The notes under the pieces are model-generated. The model did not search any database, was not told where the DNA came from, and saw only the letters and a program-made list of their open reading frames with translations. This document shows positions 28,781 to 38,721 of a stretch of DNA of 64,000 nt, piece after piece. Source of the DNA: Aestuariispira insulae (GTDB lineage Bacteria > Pseudomonadota > Alphaproteobacteria > UBA8366 > Aestuariispiraceae); assembly GCF_003385955.1 (NCBI RefSeq), contig NZ_QRDW01000001.1, positions 809,757-873,756 of the forward strand, in the 5' to 3' direction. The number at the start of each line of letters is the position of its first letter. Position 1 is the first letter of the stretch. Made by a program: the position numbers and the translations under genes.

Positions 28781-29749
28781 TTACATCGTGAAGGAGATCG
28801 CGTTTTTCTGGCGGTCTTCCCCCTCACCGGAAACGCGTACCTTTCCTTCATCACCTTGATACAGTTTCAGGCGGCCTTCTGCGGCCTGTCCGGCGCTGCA
28901 TTCAATATTCCAGCTTCCTTTGGCCAGATCGCCACGCTTCATCTGATCAAGGGCTTTATCAAGAATGAAGTCCCCTTTGCATGTACCGGTTTTCGGATCT
29001 TCAAATGAAATCACGCCATCATAACTGGTATACATACGGCTGTTGATATCAAGCTTCTGCTTATCAAAAACGCCGTTCCAGATAATCTCTACACGATCCG
29101 CCTTAAACCCGGTCATGGTGCTGGTTTGCCCCGCGGAACCGGAAGCCTTTTTCGGCTTCTCGCTGTTTGCAACCTTGATCACTTCCCCTTCATTGAGGAC
29201 TTGAACGCTTTTGATCACCTTTTCCGCCTTAGCGCTATCGATCTGGCTCTGATCACAAAACAGGCCATTCAATTCCCTGTTCCCCCCTCTGCTGGACAGA
29301 TGGCCACCCCATTTAACAACGAAAAACATGCAATGCCCGCCATTGTCTTCAAAGGTGACATAATCTGCACGGCCCTCTGTGTAGACAACAAAAGCAGGTT
29401 CGCTGTGGTTCGGCGGGGTATCGAAAAACACTGTCATCTGTTCATCGATCGAACGTTTCGGATAATAATACTCCACATCGGTCAGCTTCCAAAAAAGCAG
29501 GACGAGTGACGGGAAGGCACCACTTTTGGGCCCATAATTGGCCTGGAGATATTTCTGGCGATAATCAACCGAACGCCCGGCGAGGAATTTTCTATACCCT
29601 CCCTCAATGCCCGGATAATCAAATACCAGAGGACTTTCCGCCTCTGTCAGCGCACGGTTGCGAACCCCCAGATCAGAATCTGACACACAGGCAGACAAGG
29701 CCGCCAGGGTGCCAAACAGCATCGTCAGCTGTAAAACTCGTTTTTTCAT
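28781..29749 (-). CDS. Hypothetical lipoprotein (322 aa)
   Basis: Not recognised. It has a lipoprotein signal peptide with lipobox L-S-A-C and Cys21 as the lipidated residue; Val at +2 predicts outer-membrane sorting. The body is soluble with three further cysteines, including one in NGGHCMFFV, and no obvious repeats or enzyme motif. The C-terminal half (from ~205) may be a separate beta domain. It lies 9 bp after the DUF2927-like lipoprotein gene, so the two probably act together at the outer membrane. Confidence 0.6.
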   Translation of the reverse strand: MKKRVLQLTMLFGTLAALSACVSDSDLGVRNRALTEAESPLVFDYPGIEGGYRKFLAGRSVDYRQKYLQANYGPKSGAFPSLVLLFWKLTDVEYYYPKRSIDEQMTVFFDTPPNHSEPAFVVYTEGRADYVTFEDNGGHCMFFVVKWGGHLSSRGGNRELNGLFCDQSQIDSAKAEKVIKSVQVLNEGEVIKVANSEKPKKASGSAGQTSTMTGFKADRVEIIWNGVFDKQKLDINSRMYTSYDGVISFEDPKTGTCKGDFILDKALDQMKRGDLAKGSWNIECSAGQAAEGRLKLYQGDEGKVRVSGEGEDRQKNAISFTM

Positions 29750-29758
29750 AAATACCTC

Positions 29759-30463
29759 TTAACTTGCAGCCAAAATTAACAACAATTCCTGCTCGGCGCG
29801 TTTAAGCGCCTCTTCACGCTTCATACCAGGTTCGAGATTAGGGCTATAGAGCGCCTTGAGCAGCATCTCGTCCCACTTGGTCATTTCATTTTCCGAGACA
29901 AAAGACGACATCGTTGATCGGATCCGCTGGGTATGTCCCCAAAACCCAAATACATGGAGTATTTCATGCTCCAAACAGGCAGTCATCACCCTTGGGCGCA
30001 TACCGGGCAGATAGATGGACGCTTTTTTCAGCTTGCCACCATCTTCAGACTGGTTTCCCGGTTTAAAAATCTCGTCAATATTCGCATAACAACTGGCCCG
30101 TTCCGCACCATTGATCCGATAATCGCGATCAGTGGCATTCAACGTAAACGTAATGTTTGTTTCCGTCAGTTTTTCAGCCCGAGAGACTTTTCTGCCGGCC
30201 ACCGCACCAACCCTGGCCATCGCCCTGTCGATCTGTTCCAGCATGCCCGGTTCTGGTGAACCTTCCACCTGGACAAAATACCGAACCTCGCCTTCCCAAC
30301 GGACAAGATAGGGGTTCCATTGCCGAACCTCAGCCCCCTGCCGGTCAGGTGCGACAAAAAACACCAGATCGTCAAAGGCCTGGACCAGGCGCTGATTCAC
30401 TTCTTCAGGACTGTTGCAGGAGACGAGAAGAAGACAGGAAACAATCAAAGAAATAACTCGCAT
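29759..30463 (-). CDS. DUF2927-like lipoprotein with metzincin-like zinc motif
   Basis: A 234-residue lipoprotein: signal peptide with lipobox V-S-C, lipidated Cys16. Near residue 166 it carries H-E-I-L-H-V-F-G-F-W-G-H, an HExxHxxG-like zinc motif with an extra His at the third-ligand position, so it may be a metallopeptidase. Context and spacing resemble DUF2927 proteins, though many of those lack the HExxH. It is first of a two-gene unit with the 322-residue lipoprotein. Confidence 0.65.
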   Translation of the reverse strand: MRVISLIVSCLLLVSCNSPEEVNQRLVQAFDDLVFFVAPDRQGAEVRQWNPYLVRWEGEVRYFVQVEGSPEPGMLEQIDRAMARVGAVAGRKVSRAEKLTETNITFTLNATDRDYRINGAERASCYANIDEIFKPGNQSEDGGKLKKASIYLPGMRPRVMTACLEHEILHVFGFWGHTQRIRSTMSSFVSENEMTKWDEMLLKALYSPNLEPGMKREEALKRAEQELLLILAAS

Positions 30464-30550
30464 GGCGCAAGTTATGGCGATGATACCGAACCTGTCAATC
30501 TTCTGGGTTTTTCTGAACTCAAGACCAAGCCGAACATTCGGCCGGTGGTC

Positions 30551-30886
30551 TTAATTCACCTTATGTCGCGGCAGATAAACACCGCCGCACGATCCATCAA
30601 AATATTCCACAATAGCGGGATGATTGATCTCGTCCCCGGGCGCAACCTGTTTCAGATTTTGTTCAGAAACATAGGCGATATAGGGGGAATCACTGTCGGA
30701 AGAAACTGCAAACAGATGATAAAACGGCTGTTTCTTGTCTGGACGCACATCGGAAGGAATAGATTGATACCATTCTTCCGTATTCGCGAATTCCGGATCC
30801 ACGTCAAAAATGACGCCTTTGAACCCATAGCGTTTATGCTCCACAGGCGTTCCGATTGAAAATTTGGCCATTCGATAGTCGTACAT
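30551..30886 (-). CDS. hspQ: Heat shock protein HspQ (hemimethylated DNA-binding family)
   Basis: A 111-residue protein of the YccV/HspQ family. FSIGTPVEHKRYGFKGVIFDVDPEF opens the domain, followed by QPFYHLFAV and a C-terminal YVSEQNLKQV. In E. coli, HspQ enhances Lon specificity and is heat-inducible; the name hemimethylated-DNA-binding is historical. ATG 30886 has GGTGAGGT just upstream; an in-frame ATG at 30871 is less likely. Confidence 0.9.
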   Translation of the reverse strand: MYDYRMAKFSIGTPVEHKRYGFKGVIFDVDPEFANTEEWYQSIPSDVRPDKKQPFYHLFAVSSDSDSPYIAYVSEQNLKQVAPGDEINHPAIVEYFDGSCGGVYLPRHKVN

Positions 30887-30942
30887 GGTGACCTCACCAT
30901 CTTTGTCTTTGTTGTTATGCCTGTAATTGTAATCGGGAAACC

Positions 30943-30972
30943 TTACTCGACATTTAAAAAAAGATTACTCGA
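30943..30972. promoter_or_regulatory. Direct repeat TTACTCGA upstream of hspQ
   Basis: Two copies of TTACTCGA at 30943-30950 and 30965-30972, starting 22 bp apart (about two helical turns), in an AT-rich stretch 57-86 bp upstream of the hspQ start. A protein binding site is plausible but unproven; no clear RpoH -35/-10 pair was found. Confidence 0.35.
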
Positions 30973-31101
30973 ACCTTAAGAAGACAGCCCGAAACGTCAA
31001 ATACTGGCACAGACAAGCCAAACGGCCCCGGCCCCCAAGCTCACCAAAAAGCCGGATCATTTGAGCAACCGCCTAAAATCACGTTTTTGATTGAACCCGC
31101 G

Positions 31102-31473
31102 TCAGATGGCACCACGGGTATCATGAGGTCCATCTTCCAGAATGACACTCAGGAAGGCCAGAAAAGGTCGTCTGGCTTCACCCGGCATGTCCGAGATTTT
31201 TTTTGCCAATCTCAATAACACCGGTGAAATATCACTGTGCACTTCATGGTGCTCTCCTTCCAGACCATTGAAAAAGAAGGTCACCGGTGTTTCAAGGACG
31301 ACACTGATATCCCAAAGCCTGCTGCATCCGATCCGATTGCTGCCTTTTTCATATTTCTGGACTTGCTGGAAACTGATCCCGAGCCTCTCCGCCAGTCTTT
31401 CCTGGCTGAACCCTTTCAGCATCCGGGCCTCGCGAACCTTCGCGCCCACGTAAATATCCGTTGGATGTGCCAT
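31102..31473 (-). CDS. XRE-family helix-turn-helix regulator
   Basis: A 123-residue protein with an XRE/Cro-CI HTH at residues ~9-65 (VREARMLKGFSQERLAERLG and QVQKYEKGSNRIGCSRLWDI). The rest is a helical tail with no recognised sensor domain; the layout resembles small alphaproteobacterial SinR-like regulators. It is divergent from the LysR-HTH gene at 31674 across about 200 bp that contain a 15-bp palindrome, so autoregulation or regulation of its neighbour is plausible. Confidence 0.82.
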   Translation of the reverse strand: MAHPTDIYVGAKVREARMLKGFSQERLAERLGISFQQVQKYEKGSNRIGCSRLWDISVVLETPVTFFFNGLEGEHHEVHSDISPVLLRLAKKISDMPGEARRPFLAFLSVILEDGPHDTRGAI

Positions 31474-31576
31474 ATCCCCCCCTACTTAACCAATCAACAA
31501 GCAACCACCGCAAGCAGCAAAAATTATCACCGCCAATGAGCCAGAGAAATCGTCAAAACGATTTATTTATTTAAAA

Positions 31577-31591
31577 AAACTTAATAAGTTT
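31577..31591. promoter_or_regulatory. Palindromic candidate operator
   Basis: AAACTTA-A-TAAGTTT is a perfect 7+7 palindrome around a central A. It lies in the AT-rich divergent region between the XRE regulator and the LysR-HTH gene. An operator for either protein is inferred only from position. Confidence 0.4.
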
Positions 31592-31673
31592 TGGGCAACA
31601 GGAACGGACCAACAGGATCAGAGCCATCAGCCCCCCGATCAAAATACCAAGCATTCAGGCCATCTACGCCTTT

Positions 31674-32939
31674 ATGGCGGCTGCGGACAACATCACCCTG
31701 CAGGACGCGGCACAAAGCCTGGGCAAATCTGTCGCCGCCCTTTCCATCCAAATTAAAGCGTTGGAAGACATCGCCGGCCAGCCTCTGTTTGAAAGGGCCG
31801 TGCGCGGAAAGCGATCCAAGCTGACCGATGCCGGAAAGCTTTATTACAGCCGCCTGCAATCCTCGCTCAACAATCTCTCTCCCGCGGATTTGAACCGGTC
31901 CTTGCCCACAGAGGTGATCGAGCTGGATTTCAACAGGGAAATCGACAACCAGTCACCCAAACTCAAAAAATTCTGGCAAGATCTTTCCAGCATCGATTTC
32001 GATCTGCGCAACGATCCGGACAAGGCCTATGCCCTGAAAAACGTCTCACTCTCCTTCCGGGAGGAAAATGGCCAATGGATCTACCACCATATTGGCCGCC
32101 GGAATGACTATGCGGAATATAAGGGATGGGATTATTGCCGAAATGCCATTGGCAAAGTTGCCATGCTCCGGCAACCAACAGGCCTGTTTCACCCATACGA
32201 CTGGACCGTGACGAAAAATTATAACAAGGTCTTTGTCACTGGAGAGCCGAGCCTGTCACGGGTTCAAGGCTGGCTCGACGATGCCAACAACACCTATCGG
32301 CATGTCACCTATCACCGGATCGTGGTGCGGGTCGCCTCAAAAGACGGGCCGCTTATCATGGTCAAAGGCCTGATACAGAATTTCGATCTGCCTGAACCTT
32401 CCCTGAGGCCGAAGCTGATCTCTCTGGATGTTGAGCAGGTGGAAAGTTACAGTCCCTTCCTGGCCCGGTTCTACAAGGCGTGGCAGAAAAACCCCCTGTG
32501 GAATTCATCAGAGATCCGCGCCCTGCATCCGGAGCTTATGATGTGCAGGCCGCTTCGCCCCCATTATGAGACATTGGTCGCCGCCCATATTGGCGAGCGC
32601 CATAATGCTACCTTATATTTTGGCAATGCCTGGCGGGAAACGGCGATTGGTGTCTCGATCAGTGACCGGGATATCTGGGGGGAGTTCGACGAGAAAATCA
32701 ATGACGGATATTATTCGACATTGAATACAGGCATCCCGAGCTTTGAGCTGTTACGGGCAGCTTACCCGCATAAGAGTGGCCGCATCATGCACGCTGTCTA
32801 TTTCCGATTGATGCTGCGTCTGTTCCTGTCCGACGGGTCACCGGTACTGGTCAATATGCTGGAACAGCATGGAATGGAGGAAACATCCGCGGCCGCAACC
32901 GTCTTAGCGCAAAAGCTTCTTTCCAGGCTCTCCCCCTGA
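31674..32939 (+). CDS. LysR-type HTH protein with an unusual C-terminal region
   Basis: 421 residues from the first ATG. The N-terminus matches the LysR winged HTH (LQDAAQSLGKSVAALSIQIKALE, then GQPLFERAVRGKRSKLTDAG). The rest is not the periplasmic-binding-like LysR effector domain. It contains two similar-looking mixed alpha/beta stretches (about 95-235 and 265-405) that could be PAS-like; I do not recognise them. The HTH homology starts upstream of ATG 31674: the frame stays open to 31575 with I-P-S-I-Q-A-I-Y-A-F before the Met, but it holds no ATG/GTG/TTG/CTG start. A non-standard start, or a slip in the C6 run at 31631-31636, is possible. Confidence 0.6.
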   Translation: MAAADNITLQDAAQSLGKSVAALSIQIKALEDIAGQPLFERAVRGKRSKLTDAGKLYYSRLQSSLNNLSPADLNRSLPTEVIELDFNREIDNQSPKLKKFWQDLSSIDFDLRNDPDKAYALKNVSLSFREENGQWIYHHIGRRNDYAEYKGWDYCRNAIGKVAMLRQPTGLFHPYDWTVTKNYNKVFVTGEPSLSRVQGWLDDANNTYRHVTYHRIVVRVASKDGPLIMVKGLIQNFDLPEPSLRPKLISLDVEQVESYSPFLARFYKAWQKNPLWNSSEIRALHPELMMCRPLRPHYETLVAAHIGERHNATLYFGNAWRETAIGVSISDRDIWGEFDEKINDGYYSTLNTGIPSFELLRAAYPHKSGRIMHAVYFRLMLRLFLSDGSPVLVNMLEQHGMEETSAAATVLAQKLLSRLSP

Positions 32940-33049
32940 AAAACCGGGCATGATCGCCCTCTACCAGGTGTTTCATTGATTGCATCCGGGCGCACATTCG
33001 GTTACATCGGGCGCTAGATTATCCAGATTTCGCGAGGAGAAGGTCCGAC

Positions 33050-34729
<1,680 letters not shown>

Positions 34730-34756
34730 CTGGTCTGTTGGGACTAAAAGGGAAAA

Positions 34757-34785
34757 GGCCGCGAAACTCGCGGCCCTTTCTTTTT
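34757..34785 (+). terminator. Intrinsic terminator after ettA
   Basis: An 8-bp stem GGCCGCGA (34757-34764)/TCGCGGCC (34768-34775) with a 3-nt loop, then CTTTC and five T's. Confidence 0.88.
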
Positions 34786-34814
34786 GCAAGTGGTGCAGGA
34801 GAATTCAGCCCAAG

Positions 34815-34894
34815 ATCCCCGGATCAAGTCCGGGGATGACGTCTTTCTATGGGATCGTATCTCTGATCGCCATTACCGGACTTGATCCGGTAAT
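34815..34894. repeat. Pair of palindromic intergenic repeats
   Basis: Two GC-rich palindromes: ATCCCCGGA...TCCGGGGAT at 34815-34837 and ATTACCGGA...TCCGGTAAT at 34872-34894. The core GGATCAAGTCC of the first is the reverse complement of GGACTTGATCC in the second, so the two are inverted copies. The family GGATCAAGTCCGG with variable flanks is a common alphaproteobacterial intergenic repeat. It lies between convergent genes; the pair could fold into one larger hairpin. Confidence 0.8.
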
Positions 34895-34909
34895 CCAGCA
34901 CCAATAGCC

Positions 34910-35446
34910 TCACGCCTCACGGTTCAACAGATAGACCCGGGCCACTTCGTTTGTGGACACGTCAGCCAATTCCGCCACACGCCGCAAAGGCAGGCCATCC
35001 TTCAAAAGCACGGTGATCAGCCGGAAGGTATCCGTCGGCGAGACTTTGGCATTGGAGTGAAAATTGCGGGCCCGGGGCTTGGCATTGCTGTTGGCGGCAT
35101 TCTTTTCCCGCTCATCCAACCCCCGTTGCCGGGCCTGTCTTTTGGCCTGCTCGAAAGCGTATTTCTCCTGGGCTTCCTTGTTGCGCATCATGCGCATGGT
35201 ACCTGTTTCCCAGGCCTCATAAGCACTCTGACGCCGTGCGGTGCGCTCCCGCTCGGCATAGCGGTCGCCATAAATCTCCGGATGGGTTTCCTCGATCGCC
35301 TCTTCCAATGTCATATCCCATTGCGCAGCCATACGAGTCGCGGCCATGCTGGCCGCGTCACGCTCACCGTCAATGGTGGCAGACTTCATGACCAGAATGA
35401 TCTTGCGAAACCGGTCACGGTCCTTGGGCGAAATCTTTTGTTCCAT
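34910..35446 (-). CDS. DUF2786-like protein with C-terminal HTH-like segment
   Basis: A 178-residue soluble protein. The N-terminus (RFRKIILVMKSATIDGERDA, then AATRMAAQWDM) resembles DUF2786, which precedes SprT-like or DNA-processing domains. A charged, basic middle (residues ~65-130) follows, then a C-terminal helical unit with LLKDGLPLRRVAELADVSTN that reads as a helix-turn-helix. Nucleic-acid binding is inferred. Function unknown. Confidence 0.55.
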   Translation of the reverse strand: MEQKISPKDRDRFRKIILVMKSATIDGERDAASMAATRMAAQWDMTLEEAIEETHPEIYGDRYAERERTARRQSAYEAWETGTMRMMRNKEAQEKYAFEQAKRQARQRGLDEREKNAANSNAKPRARNFHSNAKVSPTDTFRLITVLLKDGLPLRRVAELADVSTNEVARVYLLNREA

Positions 35447-35523
35447 AGCTAGAGAATATCAGGATCAAAGAGGCAATCACAGACTTGACAGGTCAGATAA
35501 CACACCCTTTGCAAGCATGAAAG

Positions 35524-36213
35524 TCACCGGCCCAGCAAAACATCCTTCGCTTCATTGATTTTCGCCGCCAGATACCCCGAACCGCCGCGGTCAGGATGCA
35601 TCTGTTTCATCAATTCCCGATGGGCCTTGCGGATCTCTTCTTCGCCGGCCCCCTCCGATAGACCGAGGATCTTGAACGCTTCTTGGCGCGACATTGCGCC
35701 CGCCGCCTGGCCAGCGTGCCGGTCGGAACTGTCGAATCCATCGCGCCAATCCGGGCCGTGGGTCTTATCCAGATAGCTCTCCAAAAGCTGGACCGACCGG
35801 GCATCCCCGTCAATCTCGCGCCTCAGCGCCATGCAATCCGCCAGATCCATCTGGTTCAGGTAGCGCCCTTCAAACGCACCTTTCAACACATAACCGTCCA
35901 TCTCCCCCTGCACCTGATCAAGGCGCATGTGCAGATAGTCGCTTTTTACCTCGGCAAACTGTCCCGCGCTGGGCCCTTTCATTCCCTTAAAGATATTGCG
36001 CAACCGCCCGATCCAGGGCAGCAGGCCGAACATCAGCAGCCAGACCAGATGAAACCCGCCGCGCACAACCAGAGTCAGCACCAACAACACCAGCAATGTC
36101 ACGAAGACCCATTTTGCGATCCGAGCCAGTTTTTCAGGATCCGCATTGGCAATTGCCCACAGGCCGGCCAACAGGAAAAACAGTACAGCGACCCCCATCA
36201 AGAACCAAGACAT
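35524..36213 (-). CDS. Membrane-anchored J-domain protein
   Basis: A 229-residue protein with two or three hydrophobic helices at residues ~4-22, 36-52 and 56-68, a middle soluble part, and a C-terminal J domain. The J domain's HPD triad is visible in [12 protein letters not shown]. It would recruit and activate DnaK at the inner membrane, as DjlA/TIM14-like proteins do. It lies 4 bp after the VWA-like gene, suggesting translational coupling. Confidence 0.85.
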   Translation of the reverse strand: MSWFLMGVAVLFFLLAGLWAIANADPEKLARIAKWVFVTLLVLLVLTLVVRGGFHLVWLLMFGLLPWIGRLRNIFKGMKGPSAGQFAEVKSDYLHMRLDQVQGEMDGYVLKGAFEGRYLNQMDLADCMALRREIDGDARSVQLLESYLDKTHGPDWRDGFDSSDRHAGQAAGAMSRQEAFKILGLSEGAGEEEIRKAHRELMKQMHPDRGGSGYLAAKINEAKDVLLGR

Positions 36214-36217
36214 AGGC

Positions 36218-36943
36218 TCAGCGCTCCCGGATCTGCTGGGTCAGTTGCTTCAAATCTGATCGATCCCGGGCAAAATCGAGCATGGCTTGCCGGCCTCCGG
36301 ACGCATAGACCGCCACAGCGGACAAAAGATCCCGCAACTGTTTGGCGCTGTCGGCATCAAAGGGACACCATGCCCCGCCGGTCAGTTTGGCAATCTGTTT
36401 GAAAGCCCGCTCGGCAACCGGATCCCGCCCTTCCTGGAACAGGAATACGGGGATGCCGACCAGTCCCAATTGCCCCGCATCATGACAGACCGCGTCGATA
36501 TCCTCTTCAAAGGCATCACCGACAAAAACCAGTGCATCCACCTTGCCCTTGTCATTGGCATTCAGCCCATGGCGCAAGACCCGCCCGATCTGGGTATGCC
36601 CCCCCAGACAGGTGACCCCGGACATGATCCGGGCCAGGCCTTTGCCATCCTGCTGCCAGCGGCTTGCCTTGCATTCGTTGAAACCTCGGTAATAAACCAG
36701 TTGAATACTCAGCCCCCCAATGTTGGCCGTTTCACGGAACATGTCCGCCTGCAAATGACAAGCATGATCCCACATGGGCTGGCGGCTCGCGGTCGCGTCC
36801 ATGGCAAAGATCAGCCGCCCCGGCCGGTCGCTGGCGGACCGCTGGGCCGGTACGGCCTTCTCAACCTTCGCCAGGAAGGCATTCACATCCGCCTGACTGG
36901 ACTGAGGCGCTTGCTTTTCTTTATCTGTCGGTAACTTGGCCAT
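36218..36943 (-). CDS. VWA-like (von Willebrand A) domain protein
   Basis: About 241 residues, with a VWA-like core: [18 protein letters not shown] resembles the MIDAS D-x-S-x-S/T strand with Ala in place of the first Ser, [11 protein letters not shown] supplies the second strand Thr, and [18 protein letters not shown] the third. So a degenerate metal site is likely. ATG 36943 (MAKLPTDKE) with CAGG upstream is preferred over 37006. It is upstream of the J-domain gene (gap 4 bp) and downstream of mipZ (gap ~100 bp) on the same strand. Function unknown. Confidence 0.7.
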   Translation of the reverse strand: MAKLPTDKEKQAPQSSQADVNAFLAKVEKAVPAQRSASDRPGRLIFAMDATASRQPMWDHACHLQADMFRETANIGGLSIQLVYYRGFNECKASRWQQDGKGLARIMSGVTCLGGHTQIGRVLRHGLNANDKGKVDALVFVGDAFEEDIDAVCHDAGQLGLVGIPVFLFQEGRDPVAERAFKQIAKLTGGAWCPFDADSAKQLRDLLSAVAVYASGGRQAMLDFARDRSDLKQLTQQIRER

Positions 36944-37046
36944 AACCTGAATATAAGAAGAAACGGGGCTGCCTCCTAGAGGCAACCCAGACTTTCTGAA
37001 GATCATGCGCTAATATTGATCAAAATGGCTGCTTGATGCTGCCCGG

Positions 37047-37922
37047 TCATCCGATCACGGGCAAACCGATGGATTGCAAAAGGCCGCGCACCTCCTGCCT
37101 GGCCGCCACATGGGACATGCTCATGCGGATTCCCGTATCTGCCGCCCGAAGATCCAACAGGGTCAATCCATCCAGGAACAGCTCCCTGAAAATCACACGC
37201 TCGGAAAATCCGGGCGCGACCCGGAAGCCTATCCGTTTGGCAAGCGTGGTGATCGCCTGGTCCATGGCTTGCTGGTTTTTGGATTCCAGATGCCCCATGC
37301 GATTTCGCATCACAACCCAGTCAAAGGTTTTATGCAGGCCTTCCCGCTTGGCCCGGGCCATTTTCTGTTCAAACACCATCTGCGCATATTGGCTGGGCCG
37401 GATAACATTGTGATTATCCGGGTCGATCTTGGCCAGAACATCCAGATCGACAAAACTGTCATTCAGCGGGGTGACCAGGATGTCCGCATAGGAATGGCCG
37501 ATCCGGCTCAGGAAATTATCCGACCCTGGCGTATCAATCACCAGAAAGTCGTTTTCCGCGCGTAGCCGCTGGACCGCCTCTTCCACCCGGTCCTCATCTT
37601 CCTGGCGCGCTTCATCGCGGCTGACTTTGTCACTGGGCAGGATTGCATGATATTCCGGCATCGGCAGATTCAGCCCCTTGCGCGCCATGAGGTCGCGCCG
37701 GTTTTCCAGATAATGGCTCAAGGTCGCCTGACGGGCATCCAGATCCAGGGCCGCCACCTTGTATCCCGCATGCAGCAAGGCCGTCATCAAATGCATGACC
37801 GTGGTCGACTTGCCTGAGCCGCCTTTTTCATTGCCGACCACAATCACCTTTGAGTGCCCCTCAAGGGACATTGCTTCCGGATTGGGGGCTTGGCCATTCT
37901 TTGGTGCGACGGTATTACTCAT
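37047..37922 (-). CDS. mipZ: Division-plane positioning ATPase MipZ
   Basis: A 291-residue ParA/MinD-superfamily ATPase. The deviant Walker A KGGSGKST is in VIVVGNEKGGSGKST near residue 31, and ALDLDARQATLSHYLENR and DFLVIDTPGSD complete the P-loop core. MipZ in Caulobacter binds ParB at origins and inhibits FtsZ away from midcell. The same-strand VWA-like and J-domain genes follow. Confidence 0.92.
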   Translation of the reverse strand: MSNTVAPKNGQAPNPEAMSLEGHSKVIVVGNEKGGSGKSTTVMHLMTALLHAGYKVAALDLDARQATLSHYLENRRDLMARKGLNLPMPEYHAILPSDKVSRDEARQEDEDRVEEAVQRLRAENDFLVIDTPGSDNFLSRIGHSYADILVTPLNDSFVDLDVLAKIDPDNHNVIRPSQYAQMVFEQKMARAKREGLHKTFDWVVMRNRMGHLESKNQQAMDQAITTLAKRIGFRVAPGFSERVIFRELFLDGLTLLDLRAADTGIRMSMSHVAARQEVRGLLQSIGLPVIG

Positions 37923-38033
37923 TCACGGTTCCTAAAAAAAACTTCCCGACCCTATGGCGGCCTTAATCACGCCTCTCCGGGTCATATTACTTTCGACATG
38001 CTTTCAATATCCGGTTCGGGAGAGAATTCAACC

Positions 38034-38633
38034 ATGGAAATCAAACGGTCCCCGATAGGCCTGACACTGGCAATTCTGGCAGCAGGACTGGGATTGTCCG
38101 CCTGCGCCGAGCTGGATTGGAACCCGCTGGATCCCGCCTTCGTGCCGGAAAAAATCAAGGCCAGAATGCCTTCCCCTGTTGAGTTGTCCCTCGATCTTGA
38201 GACTTTACAGGAGATTCGGCCCATCAACCAAGAGCGCTTGTTGCGAGATCCCTTCCGTCTGCGCCGCGAAGCCAATTGGAACCGCAGCACCAGCCTGGAG
38301 GCGTCGGGCGCATTGATCCTGATTCAGCCGCTGGATGATGCCTCCGGCACAATGCCCGATGACCCGAAGGAAACCCTGGCGCTCTGGCCAGACCTGGCCT
38401 GGCGTGAAACCACCTTCCTGGATTACTTTAAAACGAACAATGAGATCGGCACCGCCACCTGGCGGCGTTTTTCCTCCGGCGGCCAGCTTTGCGTGGTTTT
38501 CAGCCAGGCAGTCCCCGCTCTAAAAACCCCGCAGGGATCTACCAGCCTGGCCGGTTATTACTGTTCCGCGGCCGGAGAACCCCTGACGCCGGGACAGGCT
38601 GAAACGGTGGTACAATCAGCCAAGGTGCAATAG
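38034..38633 (+). CDS. Hypothetical lipoprotein (199 aa)
   Basis: Not recognised. Signal peptide with lipobox L-S-A-C (lipidated Cys near residue 23), then a soluble domain with two further cysteines late in the protein (QLCVVFSQ, YYCSAAGE). ATG 38034 has GGGAGAGAA upstream; the frame is open further up but that part is not conserved-looking. It lies 88 bp before the DUF3750 gene on the same strand. Confidence 0.65.
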   Translation: MEIKRSPIGLTLAILAAGLGLSACAELDWNPLDPAFVPEKIKARMPSPVELSLDLETLQEIRPINQERLLRDPFRLRREANWNRSTSLEASGALILIQPLDDASGTMPDDPKETLALWPDLAWRETTFLDYFKTNNEIGTATWRRFSSGGQLCVVFSQAVPALKTPQGSTSLAGYYCSAAGEPLTPGQAETVVQSAKVQ

Positions 38634-38721
38634 CCCCCGGTTTCTGACATAATTCCCTCATGGAGTAGCCACAATTCCTTGCACAATGTCAGTTTGTGCC
38701 CATTTAGGAGGGATGGCGAAA

